DNA of 64,000 nucleotides from Sordariomycetes sp. S80-01Y (lineage: Eukaryota; Ascomycota; Sordariomycetes), in contig JAXQJY010000027.1 in the NCBI GenBank assembly GCA_037042185.1, positions 558,001 to 622,000 of the forward strand, in the 5' to 3' direction. Below are positions 1-10,510 of the stretch, in pieces. Under the pieces are notes generated by a model. The model saw nothing but the letters and a program-made list of their open reading frames with translations, ran no database searches and had not been told where the DNA came from. The position numbers were made by a program, and so were the translations under genes. The stretch's first letter is position 1, and each line of letters starts with the position of its first letter.

Positions 1-207
1 ACTCTCTTTGTACTCTTGGGCCATGATGTGCCCGATGTTGTACTGGGAGCCAGCCCCGAACACACTTCGGATGCACTGGGCGCGTTGCACGCCTTCCGGG
101 CTTAAGCCAACACTGTCGTCTTCTGGCTTTTCTCCATGGCGAATCATGTATACAGTAGGCTCACATACTGCCAGAGCGACAAGACTGAGTAAAGCAATGG
201 ATCTCAT
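1..207 (-). CDS. Secreted histidine phosphatase (phosphoglycerate mutase-like), N-terminal part
   Basis: The first 69 codons of a gene run leftwards from an ATG at 207 and leave the window with the frame open. Residues 1-16 form a hydrophobic signal peptide. It is followed directly by TVYMIRHGEKPEDD, in which R23-H24-G25-E26 is the catalytic RHG motif of the histidine phosphatase superfamily; the His would be phosphorylated during catalysis. The immediate start of the domain after the signal peptide is common in small secreted fungal members. The substrate cannot be told from this fragment. A TATA-like element lies about 80 bp upstream on the same strand. The family call is secure; the function is only at superfamily level because most of the protein is missing. 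Confidence 0.8.
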   Translation of the reverse strand, partial: MRSIALLSLVALAVCEPTVYMIRHGEKPEDDSVGLSPEGVQRAQCIRSVFGAGSQYNIGHIMAQEYKES

Positions 208-285
208 GGTGCACGAAGAGTTCTGGGCCGGTGATTGACGCCTCGACGCTAAACTCTTCGTCATTTGGCATGCGTTGGTGAGAAT

Positions 286-292
286 ATTTATA
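286..292 (-). promoter_or_regulatory. TATA-like element of the histidine phosphatase gene
   Basis: TATAAAT on the minus strand, about 80 bp upstream of the ATG at 207. Confidence 0.4.
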
Positions 293-1665
293 CCCTCGAC
301 TTTCACCGTCTCCAATCCAAAAAAGGCCAAGAATATTCGGAAAATACGGCATTATCGCGCCAGACTAGAGTAAGTCAACATGCAGCCCTGGAATAATCAC
401 TCTATAGAGACCCCACGTGCAATGCTCGAGCACTATTACTTGCTCCCCTCACCGTTATGCTTGACAACACCACCCTCTCTCGGCTGCAATTGACGGGGAA
501 GAAGATTCCTAGAACCTACCTCTTAGGGTATCTTGTTGAATTTTCTTCGGAAAGAACGGCAGAAGATTCATCGCCAGAACAGAGCCAGTCACCGTTCGCA
601 CTGCACGTGCCGCTGAAGGCCTGCCTGCCTGTGGATTCGCGGGTCAGCTTCGAGACAGAAAGATAGGTCGCCACAATGTACTTTTGCCAACTGTGCCTCG
701 ATATTTATATGTGATCAAAGCGGCACAGAGATTGTGAAAGCTCCGAATCAAGTCAGGCGTGGACAGCCGGATAGATCAAGATATGAGCCGCAGCGTAGGT
801 GCAGATGTCCTACTCGCAGATAAATGTTGCTTGTGTACAGGAATATAGGAGAGGTCATTCTAGAAGGCTAACGGATCTTCTGCGATATTGATTGTATATT
901 GCATCGCATATAGAATCGCAGAATTGCCCAGGAGGGGTCTCAGTCGGGCAACGCCTCTGGAGTTTATGCAAGTACACTCAAAACCGTAGGAATTTTGCGC
1001 TGATGGGTGATTCCTTATGGATTTATCGCTGAGATAAAAATTTTACTCAATGATCGTAATGTGATAAATTGCCCCATTGGTACCGCTACACTATAGGCGC
1101 AAGCAACTGTTGTTCCTCGGAACAATTCGTGCCTCGACCCTCTGAGCCTGCTTTCCTTTGGGATTCCACCACTCTTAGGTCGATTGATTATGCAAGAGTA
1201 ACACGTATCCGCGATATAGTCAGAGCCGGTTTGGTCGGAGCCTGAGTCCTCTAACTTTGCTCGTCGCTTGCTGCGCTCACTTGTGGGATTGGGCAACCTG
1301 TAGATGTAACCAGGAACCAATCCTCTTCTTTGATTTTCCGGTCAGTATGCCCATACTAAATATTAAAAGTAGTAACGCCGAATCTTCCGAGGAGTGAAAT
1401 AAACACCCCCAAGCCACCTCTTGCTCCACCTGTCTGCATAGTGAGGTCGGAACTGATTACATAGATCGACTACCAGCTTCGACGAAACGGGTCACTTCCG
1501 TTGACGTCTGTGGGTCATAGTGATGGCGGCAATCACCATTGGCGTCGCGATCTAACCATCTCTTATTTGTGCTCTATACGTGGGACAGTCTCCTCTGGAG
1601 GGTATCTTAACAACATGTCTTGCTCGATTTCGCCAGTATTTGTCTATGTACACAGAAAGACTAGC
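293..1665. other. Gene-free stretch
   Basis: Only short open frames (up to 101 codons) without recognisable motifs, signal peptides or plausible splicing partners. It holds the upstream region of the histidine phosphatase and the 3' flank of the permease. No repeat or RNA gene was recognised. Confidence 0.5.
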
Positions 1666-3422
1666 TTATTTCGACTTTGCGAACAGCTTCTTCCAACTTG
1701 AAGATGCGGTTCCAGCAGACTCCACATCAGTGTGCGTCGTGGATGCCTCAAGGACATCATCAGGGCTATACACCAAGTTGATCTCTTCAACCGGAATAAG
1801 CCAGCCATCGCCACGTCCGACTGTGAATTTGTGCCCAAAGAACAACACAACAAAAAGAAGTGTCCCAATGTAAGCTGTCAGGAAGTCCGACACATTCCAC
1901 TCCGAGGGGAAGAAGACGTAGAATCCGTTGAGAAGGCCAACGACAACTGAGAAGACGATGCAAACGTATGCACCAGCCTTTCCGCATATTGACTGGTAAG
2001 GAAGGGTCGAACGATCCACGCCCTGGACTTCGATTGCTTTGCGGAAACGAAGATACGCGAGCGAGATACAACCCCAAGAAAAGAAGGCGGCCATGTTGAT
2101 CATGTTGACGAGCCAGTTGAAGACAACACCAGCGCTGGAGCTGACATTCAAATATGCCAGAAGTGCGAGAACAGTGCAGCTCATCACAGCATAGTATGGC
2201 ACCCCCCATCTGGATGTCGTAGTGAAGAGTTTAGGCGCGTTACCCGCCACGGCGAGGGAGTAGATCGATCGGGAGGCGAGGTACATGTAGATGTTGCCGG
2301 CTGACCACGCCGAGCACAGAATGACCGCGTTGACAATGTGATCGAGCACACGGATACCTGAGTCCTTGATACCGATGACGAAAGGCGAGGCTCCGGCGCC
2401 GGCTCCACCAGATGACAGCTCTGGAGCGTCAGACGGGCAGGTCAAAGTCACTCCGAGAATCGGTAGGACGTAGAAGACGACGAGGCGAACGATGAAGACT
2501 TTGGCAGCTTTCGGGATCGTCTTTTGCGGGCTTCGGGTCTCGCCGCCGCAGGTTGCGACCATTTCGGCGGCAAAGGTCAGCTTGAGGAAATGGTTAGCTG
2601 GCGGTTACGGAACTATGGTCTGGATGAACTTTACCGGCAACACGACACTGACGAGAACACCGAGGAAAGCTACAAACTTGCCCGAGCCTCCGTCAACGAT
2701 CCAAGCATTTGCAGGACCAGGGTCGTGCCAGTACTTGAATCCCAAAGTCTCCCCCGACGGACCTCCGCCGGCCGCAAGAACGACTGACAAGATCAGGATA
2801 CCTGTCAACATCGCCAGCTTCAGCGAAGAGAAGGCAAACTCGGCTTCTCCGCTGTTGGCAACCGGCAGGTAGTTCAAGCCAACGATGATGACGAAGAAGA
2901 TCGTAATGAAGACGGCGTCATGGACAGGCGGGTTCCAGTAATGAATGATGAGTGTAGCCACGGTGATCTCGAAGGGCACCAGGATCGAATACGCGTACCA
3001 GTAGTTCCAACCCAGCGCGAACCCAAAGGACTTGGACAAGAAGCGTGTCGTGTAGTGGTCCGGACCAGAACCGTTCAGGGGAATGTAGGCGGCCATCTCG
3101 AAGAGAAGCGTAGAAAAGACCCAGACGAAGGAGCAAATAATGACGAAGCCGGCGAGACACAGGGCAGGGCCGCCCCTATTCAAGGTTCGGCCTGATCCAA
3201 CAAGATATGCCGTGCCGATGCATCCTGAAAAGTATCATGTCAACTTGCTTGCCCTCGAGTCAACTAGCAGAAGACTTGGAGCTTACCTCCCATAGCGATC
3301 ATGTATAAATGTCTCGACTTGAGCTTCGTATGAGCCGCGGCCTTGGTACTCTCCAGCACCTGGCCATCGGAAATGTTGGCGGACTCAGTCCCCATGGTTT
3401 TCTTCTCTGTCACAGTGTTCAT
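1666..3422 (-). CDS. Amino-acid permease (AAT/APC superfamily)
   Basis: A plasma-membrane amino-acid:proton symporter of the fungal AAT type. Three exons: 3422-3287, 3224-2635 and 2580-1666; introns of 62 and 54 bp. Total 546 aa, the usual length for the family. The join at intron 1 restores the diagnostic sequence SRHLYMIAMGGCIGTAYLVG at the start of TM1, and the join at intron 2 gives LPLTFAAEMVATCGGETRSP, the conserved loop of the family. About 12 hydrophobic segments follow. The ATG at 3422 was chosen; an upstream in-frame ATG at 3470 would add 16 residues. The gene is the first member of a putative nitrogen-compound catabolic cluster (Zn2Cys6 factor, M20 and M24 hydrolases, aldehyde dehydrogenase, amine oxidase), so uptake of that substrate is the likely job. 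Substrate specificity is not visible. Confidence 0.9.
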
Positions 3423-4195
3423 TCCAGAAGTTGATGTGTCCAATTCAATGGCACGAGACGCGGTCAACAAACCGCTAGGTTGGGTCAGGTTTGGGGGGAT
3501 GGTCAGACTGCAGCGCCGAGCAGAAGAAGGGCGGATTCGGCGATGTCTTATAACTCACGATGTGCTGGATGCTTCACGTCCGCAGGCCCGGGAGGATTGG
3601 TCACTGATGTTGGAGCTTATCGCACTTTCATTCGAGCCTTGCGAGACCAATATGGCCCTGTCGACTCGATACTCTGGGCACTAGGCAGTGCTGGCAAGTG
3701 TTATCAAACGTGGGTGCGCCACCGAAACCTATCTCTCAGAACCCTGCCAACACCATCGCCGGTTTATGCTGTTATACGGGTAAGCCATGCTTTCGGTGGG
3801 CCCCCCATGGGGCGAGCTCTGTATCACGTCGATACGAATTCGCCCTAGCTTGCGGCTAGGTATCTCTACTCCGCATTTCTTTGGTTGCTCGTGGAATGAT
3901 AGCCGCGCACCGTTCCCCGCGTCCAGTCCGAGCAGTTGGATGATGTACGTAAGAGCGCGCAACTGGGCGTAGGTCTCCACTGTATATCAGACTATCGGGT
4001 CGTTACTGGGATGCGGCGTATGCGGCGGCCATTTGCGTGCTTATCAGCCCTCACCCTTGCAACCCCAACCATGTCCATGGCCACTCCACGAGAGGCGAGG
4101 CTACGACCAACCCTCCGACTGAAACCCGCTGCCGCTATTAACCCTACGACGACTCCCGCTGGAGTCGCTGCACGCGCCCACTGGATTCCAAGCTG
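3423..4195. other. Divergent promoter region, permease / Zn2Cys6 factor
   Basis: About 770 bp between two divergent starts. No coding capacity was recognised; it should contain the promoters of both genes. Confidence 0.5.
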
Positions 4196-5743
4196 ATGGA
4201 ACAGCCGTCAGCATCAGCCGGCGCCGCTGACCGCCCGACACGCCGGCGTTTTGCCGTCGATGGTCGCGTTCGTTCGGGCTGCTTGACGTGCAAGACCCGT
4301 AAGAAGAAGTGCGACGGTCAGGTCTCCAACCTTGACGGCCGTTGCGGCTCCTGCACGCGCTTGGGGCTGGTCTGCGAGAAGGCGCCTCTTCGCACCGTCC
4401 AACCTCGACCAGCCAGGAGGAAGGGAAAAGCTCGTGCAGACCAGGAGACTTCCAGCCCGCAAACGTCCTCCAATAAGGGCGAGAAAGGGTCCGAAAGCCT
4501 GTCTTCGGGCAGCCCTCAAGACAACAGTCCTCCGGAGAGGTATCATGATGGTGCTGGCCAGGGGTCTGGTCTTCTGGTTAACGCCAGCACCGACTTCCCT
4601 CCTATGACAGCATCTCTGGATGATGGAGAGCGTCGATTCCTCCTCAAGTACTTCTTGGATCATGTTGCACCCCTTTGCTCGATTCTGCAGAAGGATGGAG
4701 CCGTATTTTCCTCCGTCTTACTACCCATGGCCATTGTCGACCCGCCATTACTATACGCACTCTTTGCTTACGCTTCGGTCCATTCCAACGCTGCCACAGC
4801 AAAGGATCCTGATACGACTGATGCGCGCCGGGAGTACGAGAACCAGGTCGCTCGAGGTGTAGCTGAGGCTATCAAGAGGAACGCTGTCACTGAGACAACA
4901 GTAGCGTGTGCGCTGGTGATTAGTACTACGGAGGTTGTTGCGGGGGACACGTCGCGGTGGCTCCTCCATCTTCAAGGCGCCGGCCATCTTGTCAACCACC
5001 TCGGGCCATCAAGACTCTTAAAGACCAACGATGGGAAGTTTCTCCTGCGTTATTTTGCCTATCATGATATAATGGCATCGCTGAGCACTGCTCGACGGCC
5101 CTTGTTGGAGGGCGTGTACTGGATAGAAGAGGTTGAGGCCATGGTCGAGTCGGCTGATTCGTTCATGGGCTTGGGCCACCACATCTTTCGACATTTACCG
5201 GAGATATGTGCTTTCGTCGAAGACACGGCCGATCTGGATTCTTCATCAGACGCTGACCGGCGGGCCAGAGAAGCTTTACGAGCCGAAGACATGGCCCAAG
5301 CACTCCGCACACAGGACCTGCGCATTCGAGTTGATCTGGAAGACGGCAACAAGAACGCACTCCTCAATCATGCTGAAGCATTCCGTTTCGCCTCCCTTTT
5401 GTACCTCTACCGCCATCTTCTGCGTTTCTGCGACGCCGGTGCCGTCTACAAGCTGCGCATGAACGACTGTCTGCGACACGTCCTCCGGCATGTCGCCCAA
5501 GTCCCAGAAAATCTATTTTGCGAGATGGGCCTGTTGTTTCCATTGTTCATGGCTGGAATTGTGAGCGGTGGCGACAGCGGCTCCAAGGAGTATGTTCAGA
5601 GGCGCCTCCTAGGGATTGAGAATTGGACCAAGTTCAAGCATGTCAAGAGGACCCGCGAGTTGTTACAGCTCCTATGGGAGAGGAATCGAACAGACTGGGA
5701 AAATGTACTTTTGGAGTTAGACTGGAAGTTGTCTTTGGCGTAA
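4196..5743 (+). CDS. Zn(II)2Cys6 transcription factor
   Basis: A nuclear regulator of 515 aa in one exon. Residues about 28-61 hold the binuclear zinc cluster, RSGCLTCKTRKKKCDG...RCGSCTRLGLVCEK, with six cysteines; the loop between the third and fourth Cys (10 residues) is at the long end of the usual range. A Ser/Pro/Lys-rich linker follows, then from about residue 140 the helical region DGERRFLLKYFLDHVAPLCSILQKD-like that is characteristic of the PF11951 (Fungal_trans_2) middle domain. It lies between the permease (divergent) and the M20 hydrolase (same strand) and is the obvious candidate pathway-specific activator of the catabolic cluster. Target and inducer are inferred from position only. 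Confidence 0.9.
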   Translation: MEQPSASAGAADRPTRRRFAVDGRVRSGCLTCKTRKKKCDGQVSNLDGRCGSCTRLGLVCEKAPLRTVQPRPARRKGKARADQETSSPQTSSNKGEKGSESLSSGSPQDNSPPERYHDGAGQGSGLLVNASTDFPPMTASLDDGERRFLLKYFLDHVAPLCSILQKDGAVFSSVLLPMAIVDPPLLYALFAYASVHSNAATAKDPDTTDARREYENQVARGVAEAIKRNAVTETTVACALVISTTEVVAGDTSRWLLHLQGAGHLVNHLGPSRLLKTNDGKFLLRYFAYHDIMASLSTARRPLLEGVYWIEEVEAMVESADSFMGLGHHIFRHLPEICAFVEDTADLDSSSDADRRAREALRAEDMAQALRTQDLRIRVDLEDGNKNALLNHAEAFRFASLLYLYRHLLRFCDAGAVYKLRMNDCLRHVLRHVAQVPENLFCEMGLLFPLFMAGIVSGGDSGSKEYVQRRLLGIENWTKFKHVKRTRELLQLLWERNRTDWENVLLELDWKLSLA

Positions 5744-6397
5744 TGGCTCGGATCATACATAGGAGTTGGAACAATTACCAGGTCGAGGCTTGGTGAAGCG
5801 GTGTGGAGTTCGACTGTTGACTTCATTTGGGAGCATCTCGCTTCGGCATTTCTACCACTGTTTGTAGTTACGCTGGTTTATAGCACTTCAGCAGCTCCGG
5901 ATGTCGAATTAGTCTCGCTCATCCAATACAGGGTTTAAGCTGTAAGAAACAATAACAGTGTTGAGATGTCTACGGAGGTAGCTCTGACGATTGAGCTGTA
6001 ATAGCGCTTGGCGAGGTTGGACATTCGCCACAAGACAGACCCGCATGAACTCTGACGCGAGTTTCTGCTGCATAGATCTGGGCGTATCTTTTCGGGGACT
6101 CGCGCATCCGGCGGGCATCCCCAACTGTGGGCAACTTCGACGCCCTCCCACCCACATGTTCGGTGAGGGGGTGTTGCAATGGATCTAGAACTAGGGAAGC
6201 TATCATCGAATGTCCGATTATCCGGCGAATGTGCTTGATATGGAGACTCATTCGATACAAAGCCGGTAACGGAGTTATCAACCGGCTCATTACATTCAGG
6301 GTGAGCAAGGCTCGCACTTCACCAGACACAAAGGAAACGAAGCGTGGACCCTTCCCGAGGCATCTACTGCTCATACCTCAATTGATTTTCCAACAGC
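5744..6397. other. Gene-free stretch
   Basis: About 650 bp between the transcription factor and the M20 hydrolase. Nothing coding was recognised; it should hold the promoter of the hydrolase. Confidence 0.5.
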
Positions 6398-7582
6398 ATG
6401 GGATCTATTGAGGATATTCCACAGGGCATCTCGTCCGACAATGTGATCGAGCTTACACAAGCCTTGGTGAGAATTGACTCTTCCAATCCAGACTTCGGCT
6501 CAACACCTGGCCCCGGAGAGAGTGTCATTGCCAGCTTCATCACAAAATGGCTGAAATACCGCGACATTGAGTGCCACTGGATCGAATCGACACCGGGACG
6601 GCCATCTGTGGTTGGAATCGTGCGCGGTACAGGCGGAGGCAAGAGCCTCATGCTGAACGGGCACATCGACACGGTCACCTGCCTAGGCTATGATGGAGAC
6701 CCCCTGAGTGCCGAGATCAAGGGCGGGAACATGTACGGTCGAGGCACTGCAGACATGAAGAGCGGGCTCGCGGCGAGCATGCTTGCGCTTGCCAGCGCCA
6801 AATCGAAGAATCTGAAAGGCGACGTGATCCTGGCGGCAGTCGCCGACGAGGAGTCGGAGAGCAAGGGAACGGAGGAGGTGCTGCGGGCGGGATGGCGAGC
6901 TGATGCTGCCATCGTGGCTGAGCCCACAGAAATGGCGCTCATAAACACGCACAAGGGCTTTGCCTTGTATGAGGTCGATATCCATGGGGTGGCGGCTCAC
7001 GGCTCCCGCGCTGATTTGGGTATTGATGCTGTATGCAAGGCTGGGTACTTCCTGGTCGAACTCGACAAGCACGCGCAAGAGCTTCAACACCGTTTCGGGG
7101 ACGAGAAGCCAGAGACGGGTGCTCCGAACATCCATGTGGGGATGATTCGAGGCGGCGAGGAGATCGCTTCGTATCCTGCTACCTGCTCCATCCAGATCGA
7201 ACGGCGCACTATCGCTGGAGAGACAGCAGAAACCGTGAGACTCGAGCTGTTGGAGATATTGCAGCGACTCGAACAAACAGTGCCCGACTTCAAATTCGAT
7301 CTAAGATCGACCTTCTCTAGAGCCCCCTTCCACCTGCCCAGGGACAACGACTTCGTCCAGCTTGTGTCCAAGCACGCGAACCAGGCCATGGGTGTGAAAC
7401 CTACGATCAAGGGCGAGACATATTGGACAGATATGGCTTTGATGGACGAGGTTGGCATCCCGGGATTGATCTGGGGTCCCAAAGGATATGGTCTTCATGC
7501 CAAAACGGAATGGGTGGAGGTCGAGTCTGTGCGCCAGCTTGCAACCGCGTTCGTTGGCATAGTGGAAGATTTCTGCAAATAG
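6398..7582 (+). CDS. M20-family metallo-deacylase (ArgE/DapE/ACY1-like)
   Basis: A single-exon protein of 394 aa, the normal length for M20 deacylases, which use two zinc ions to hydrolyse N-acyl amino acids or related amides. Visible motifs are MLNGHIDTV (first metal His and catalytic Asp), GRGTADMKSG (bridging Asp), DEESESKGT (catalytic Glu pair) and AEPTEM. The dimerisation domain follows HGVAAHGSRADLG. No signal peptide is seen, so it is probably cytosolic. It is convergent with the M24 hydrolase and about 235 bp from it. In context it may remove an acyl group from an intermediate made by the M24 enzyme; acetylornithine deacetylase itself is an alternative, but the catabolic neighbours argue against a biosynthetic role. 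Confidence 0.88.
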   Translation: MGSIEDIPQGISSDNVIELTQALVRIDSSNPDFGSTPGPGESVIASFITKWLKYRDIECHWIESTPGRPSVVGIVRGTGGGKSLMLNGHIDTVTCLGYDGDPLSAEIKGGNMYGRGTADMKSGLAASMLALASAKSKNLKGDVILAAVADEESESKGTEEVLRAGWRADAAIVAEPTEMALINTHKGFALYEVDIHGVAAHGSRADLGIDAVCKAGYFLVELDKHAQELQHRFGDEKPETGAPNIHVGMIRGGEEIASYPATCSIQIERRTIAGETAETVRLELLEILQRLEQTVPDFKFDLRSTFSRAPFHLPRDNDFVQLVSKHANQAMGVKPTIKGETYWTDMALMDEVGIPGLIWGPKGYGLHAKTEWVEVESVRQLATAFVGIVEDFCK

Positions 7583-7816
7583 TAGCCATGAAGATGGATC
7601 ATTGAAAATTGATTTTGCATGTTTACGCAAAGGAAACAGGGTGCAATGATAGGTAGAGGTGACCACGTCAAGAGGCTGATCGCACTCGCAATGCAGTGAA
7701 ACTACGCTTCGTCTGAAGTAGCATGTTTGTAGCATCACAGAGAGGTTTGGGTAACATGGATTTAATGAATTAGCTTTCTAGTATTGAAATTGTAGCGAGT
7801 TCCTCATATTTCTAAG

Positions 7817-9175
7817 CTACGAAGCCCCTTGATACTCGCTAAAGTCGTACTCAACATCATAGTCCTCCGCGTCGACATCGCCGTCAGAAAGCTCGACATC
7901 CCGGAGGTTCTCACCATCGTCTTCCTCGTCGGCGGTGAAACCATAGTCCTGCTTGCGAATCTTCTTCCAAGCAGCCAGTGTTTGCCTACGGGTGACGCAG
8001 AACGGCAGCTTGGACAAGGAGACGCAGCCATCCTCAGTGACCTCAACCGTCTGGCCAACTGAGCTGGCTGTGTCTGTGACCATATCCATCAGGATGATGT
8101 GAATGAAAAAGACCATGCCCTTCTTGGCGATGACATCCTGTCCTCGCACGAACATGGGGTAGTCCATCCACGTGGGTGAAAACGTTGCACCCATGCTGTA
8201 GCCACAAGCGTTGAGCCTCATGTCTTTGAATCCATTCTCATCAGCGACGCGAGCATACGCCTCGAAGACATCGCCGAGAGGCTTTCCAGGCTTGAGAGCA
8301 TCCATGGCGGCCCTCATCTGGATGACATTGACCTCGTGCATTCTCCTGGCTAGCTTGGTGACTCCGTTCAGGGGGATGGTTCGCATCAGACAGGCGTGGT
8401 AGTGCTTGTATGCTGCGGCATGCTCGAGGGTGACCTGTCGGTCGATCTTTGACCTTCCCGTAGAGTATCGAGTCAAGACGGCCTTGTTACCAGAAACAAG
8501 GATATTTTCGTTCGCGGGATCGTCGCCACCGCCTTCATAGACGGTACCCACGATCTCCCGCCACAGGTCACCTTCGTACGCGCCGGGTTTCGCGACCTTC
8601 AGCGCGCGCACCAGAGCAAAATCGACGAGGTAGGCCGCCTTCCGAATCTTGCGCATCTCAGTCTCGGACTTGACGAGTCGCAGCTCGCGGGTGAACAGGT
8701 TGCTGTGGTCCACCATTGTGCAGAGTCCCTCAACAGCCTGGAGGAGAAGCTGACCAATCTGGAGGGTCAAGGTGCAAGAGTTTGGCTCGTAGCCGATTTT
8801 CTTCGAGGGGGAGTTGATGCCGAACTCCTTGAGAACCTCGGGCACGAGGGCCACAGGGTTGGACCCTGCATCATCCGGCCGGATCATAACGTCCTTCTTC
8901 TCGAGAATAGACGTGTAGAGTGCCTGGCGCAGGTCTGGCGCGCGGGTGATCAGGCGCATACGTCCATCCTTGTGGAAGTACATTGCCTGGAAGAAGACAT
9001 ATCCAAAGGTGTCGAAGCCGGTAAAGTAGTAGAGGGACTCTTGCTTGGTCATGAGGAAGCCGTCGAGGTTCTCCCTCTCCATGAGGGCGAGGGCTCGGTT
9101 GCGCCTCTCCTGGAACTCTTCCACCGTGAAGTGGAGAGCCTTCTTGAAAGACTCGGGTTTCCTGACTGGCACCAT
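7817..9175 (-). CDS. M24 'pita-bread' hydrolase, creatinase/ectoine-hydrolase type
   Basis: A 452-aa single-exon protein with the two-domain layout of aminopeptidase P/creatinase: an N-terminal creatinase-like domain (residues about 20-160, ESLYYFTGFDTFGY) and an M24 catalytic domain to about residue 400. The stretch where metallopeptidases carry two metal-binding Asp residues reads VTLEHAAAYKHYHACLMRT, without those Asp, so a classical dimetal prolidase is unlikely. Metal-independent members of the fold (creatinase, ectoine hydrolase DoeA/EutD) hydrolyse ring or guanidino C-N bonds. The segment CGYSMGATFSPTWMDYP resembles the GYS...PDWGE region that I recall from ectoine hydrolases. A very acidic tail (about residues 405-445) is unusual. 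An upstream ATG at 9232 would add 19 residues. The substrate is inferred, not shown. Confidence 0.8.
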   Translation of the reverse strand: MVPVRKPESFKKALHFTVEEFQERRNRALALMERENLDGFLMTKQESLYYFTGFDTFGYVFFQAMYFHKDGRMRLITRAPDLRQALYTSILEKKDVMIRPDDAGSNPVALVPEVLKEFGINSPSKKIGYEPNSCTLTLQIGQLLLQAVEGLCTMVDHSNLFTRELRLVKSETEMRKIRKAAYLVDFALVRALKVAKPGAYEGDLWREIVGTVYEGGGDDPANENILVSGNKAVLTRYSTGRSKIDRQVTLEHAAAYKHYHACLMRTIPLNGVTKLARRMHEVNVIQMRAAMDALKPGKPLGDVFEAYARVADENGFKDMRLNACGYSMGATFSPTWMDYPMFVRGQDVIAKKGMVFFIHIILMDMVTDTASSVGQTVEVTEDGCVSLSKLPFCVTRRQTLAAWKKIRKQDYGFTADEEDDGENLRDVELSDGDVDAEDYDVEYDFSEYQGAS

Positions 9176-10510
9176 TGTAGACGACGTCGAGATATCTTTG
9201 ATGTGTCTTTTGGATGAGGAATGAAGACGCAAGTATTCGAGTGAGTGGAAGATGGACAGTTGTGAAGGTGCGAGAATGTTATCAAACTACGTAAAGAAGA
9301 GCACGGGAAGCTTTTATGGCAATGTGTCAATCATTCAACAGTCCGGGAATGCGCGTTTGGGGATATCGTGTAGTCCGAAGGTCGGCAGCTAGCTCGTGCG
9401 CACCAAGGCGTGAGGGGAGTGTGGCCTCGAACCTGATAATGGGGACGCGTCTGCAGCTTTGGAGGAGCTCCTGACGGAGTTATCCTCTCTAGAGTCTCTC
9501 GCAGGGCGTCCCTTCCGAGCTCCAAGCGTATCTGGCGGTCTCATGGGTGACTGATATCGAACAAGCCTGGCGTCAGCCAATCAAGGACTGACAGGCAGAG
9601 TCTCTTGAGAGATTCAAGATACTGCGGTGGCGCCCTTCCCCGCAAATGGCAATGCTGATTTGGGCGATAGAGGATAGGTTAGGGGTCAGGTCTCGCGTTT
9701 TGGCCGCGTTCTTGGACCCAGCATAATACCGTTCGCCACCGTCAGCCAGGCATCTCGGAGGGATCAATAATGCAGTGCTGATGAACGACCCACGCGCTGG
9801 GCGCACACAGGGACGGGACCCCGCACGCGGCACGGTTCTCGTTGAGTGAACACCTTCGGTATACACACGTCCGCGCTTGTCTGCGGCCGGCGTATCGGGC
9901 GGGCATCGCTTACAGCGATATTTCGTTAGCGTCGACCGAAGTCACTCCTATCCGGCCACATGGATCTCCAGCTGCCGACTTGAACCCCTTCTTCTCGCGT
10001 CCTCGCCACATGGTTCTCCATATCGAAATGTGCTGATAAGGTGGCAACAATGAATGACAACCACCAAGCAACGACGATACAACAGTAACCCCCAAAGGTA
10101 ACCCGAGCTACTTAGCCCCGGATGAACGGTACGTCGATCGCTAGGCCTGGTTCCGGCGACTCTTGTCTGCAATATCAGCATGAATGGAAGACGCACCTTG
10201 TGAGACGGTTCACGCGAGTCTATCTACCGGAGCAGCAATATCAGCATTGCGGGGAAGACCTTTGTCCTGTGATCTTCCAATAAACGTCACTGTCTTCAGC
10301 CTGTTCTATATTACGAACTAACCAGTGAATTGATTTGTTGCGTGATGGCTGTGTTTGCTAACGCTGGTTGCTCTAGCTTTTCTCTGCTGTTGGACTATAC
10401 ACGTCAAAGGTCGCCCTTGCGATCTCAAGAAGGAGTCGAAGAGGTAACGCTCAATAGACTTCAAACTTTGCGATGCGCACGATCCAAGACCTGGAGTTTG
10501 GATCGCCGCC
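9176..10510. other. Gene-free stretch
   Basis: About 1.3 kb between the M24 gene promoter and the 3' end of the aldehyde dehydrogenase. Only short frames without motifs; no repeat or RNA gene was recognised. Confidence 0.5.
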
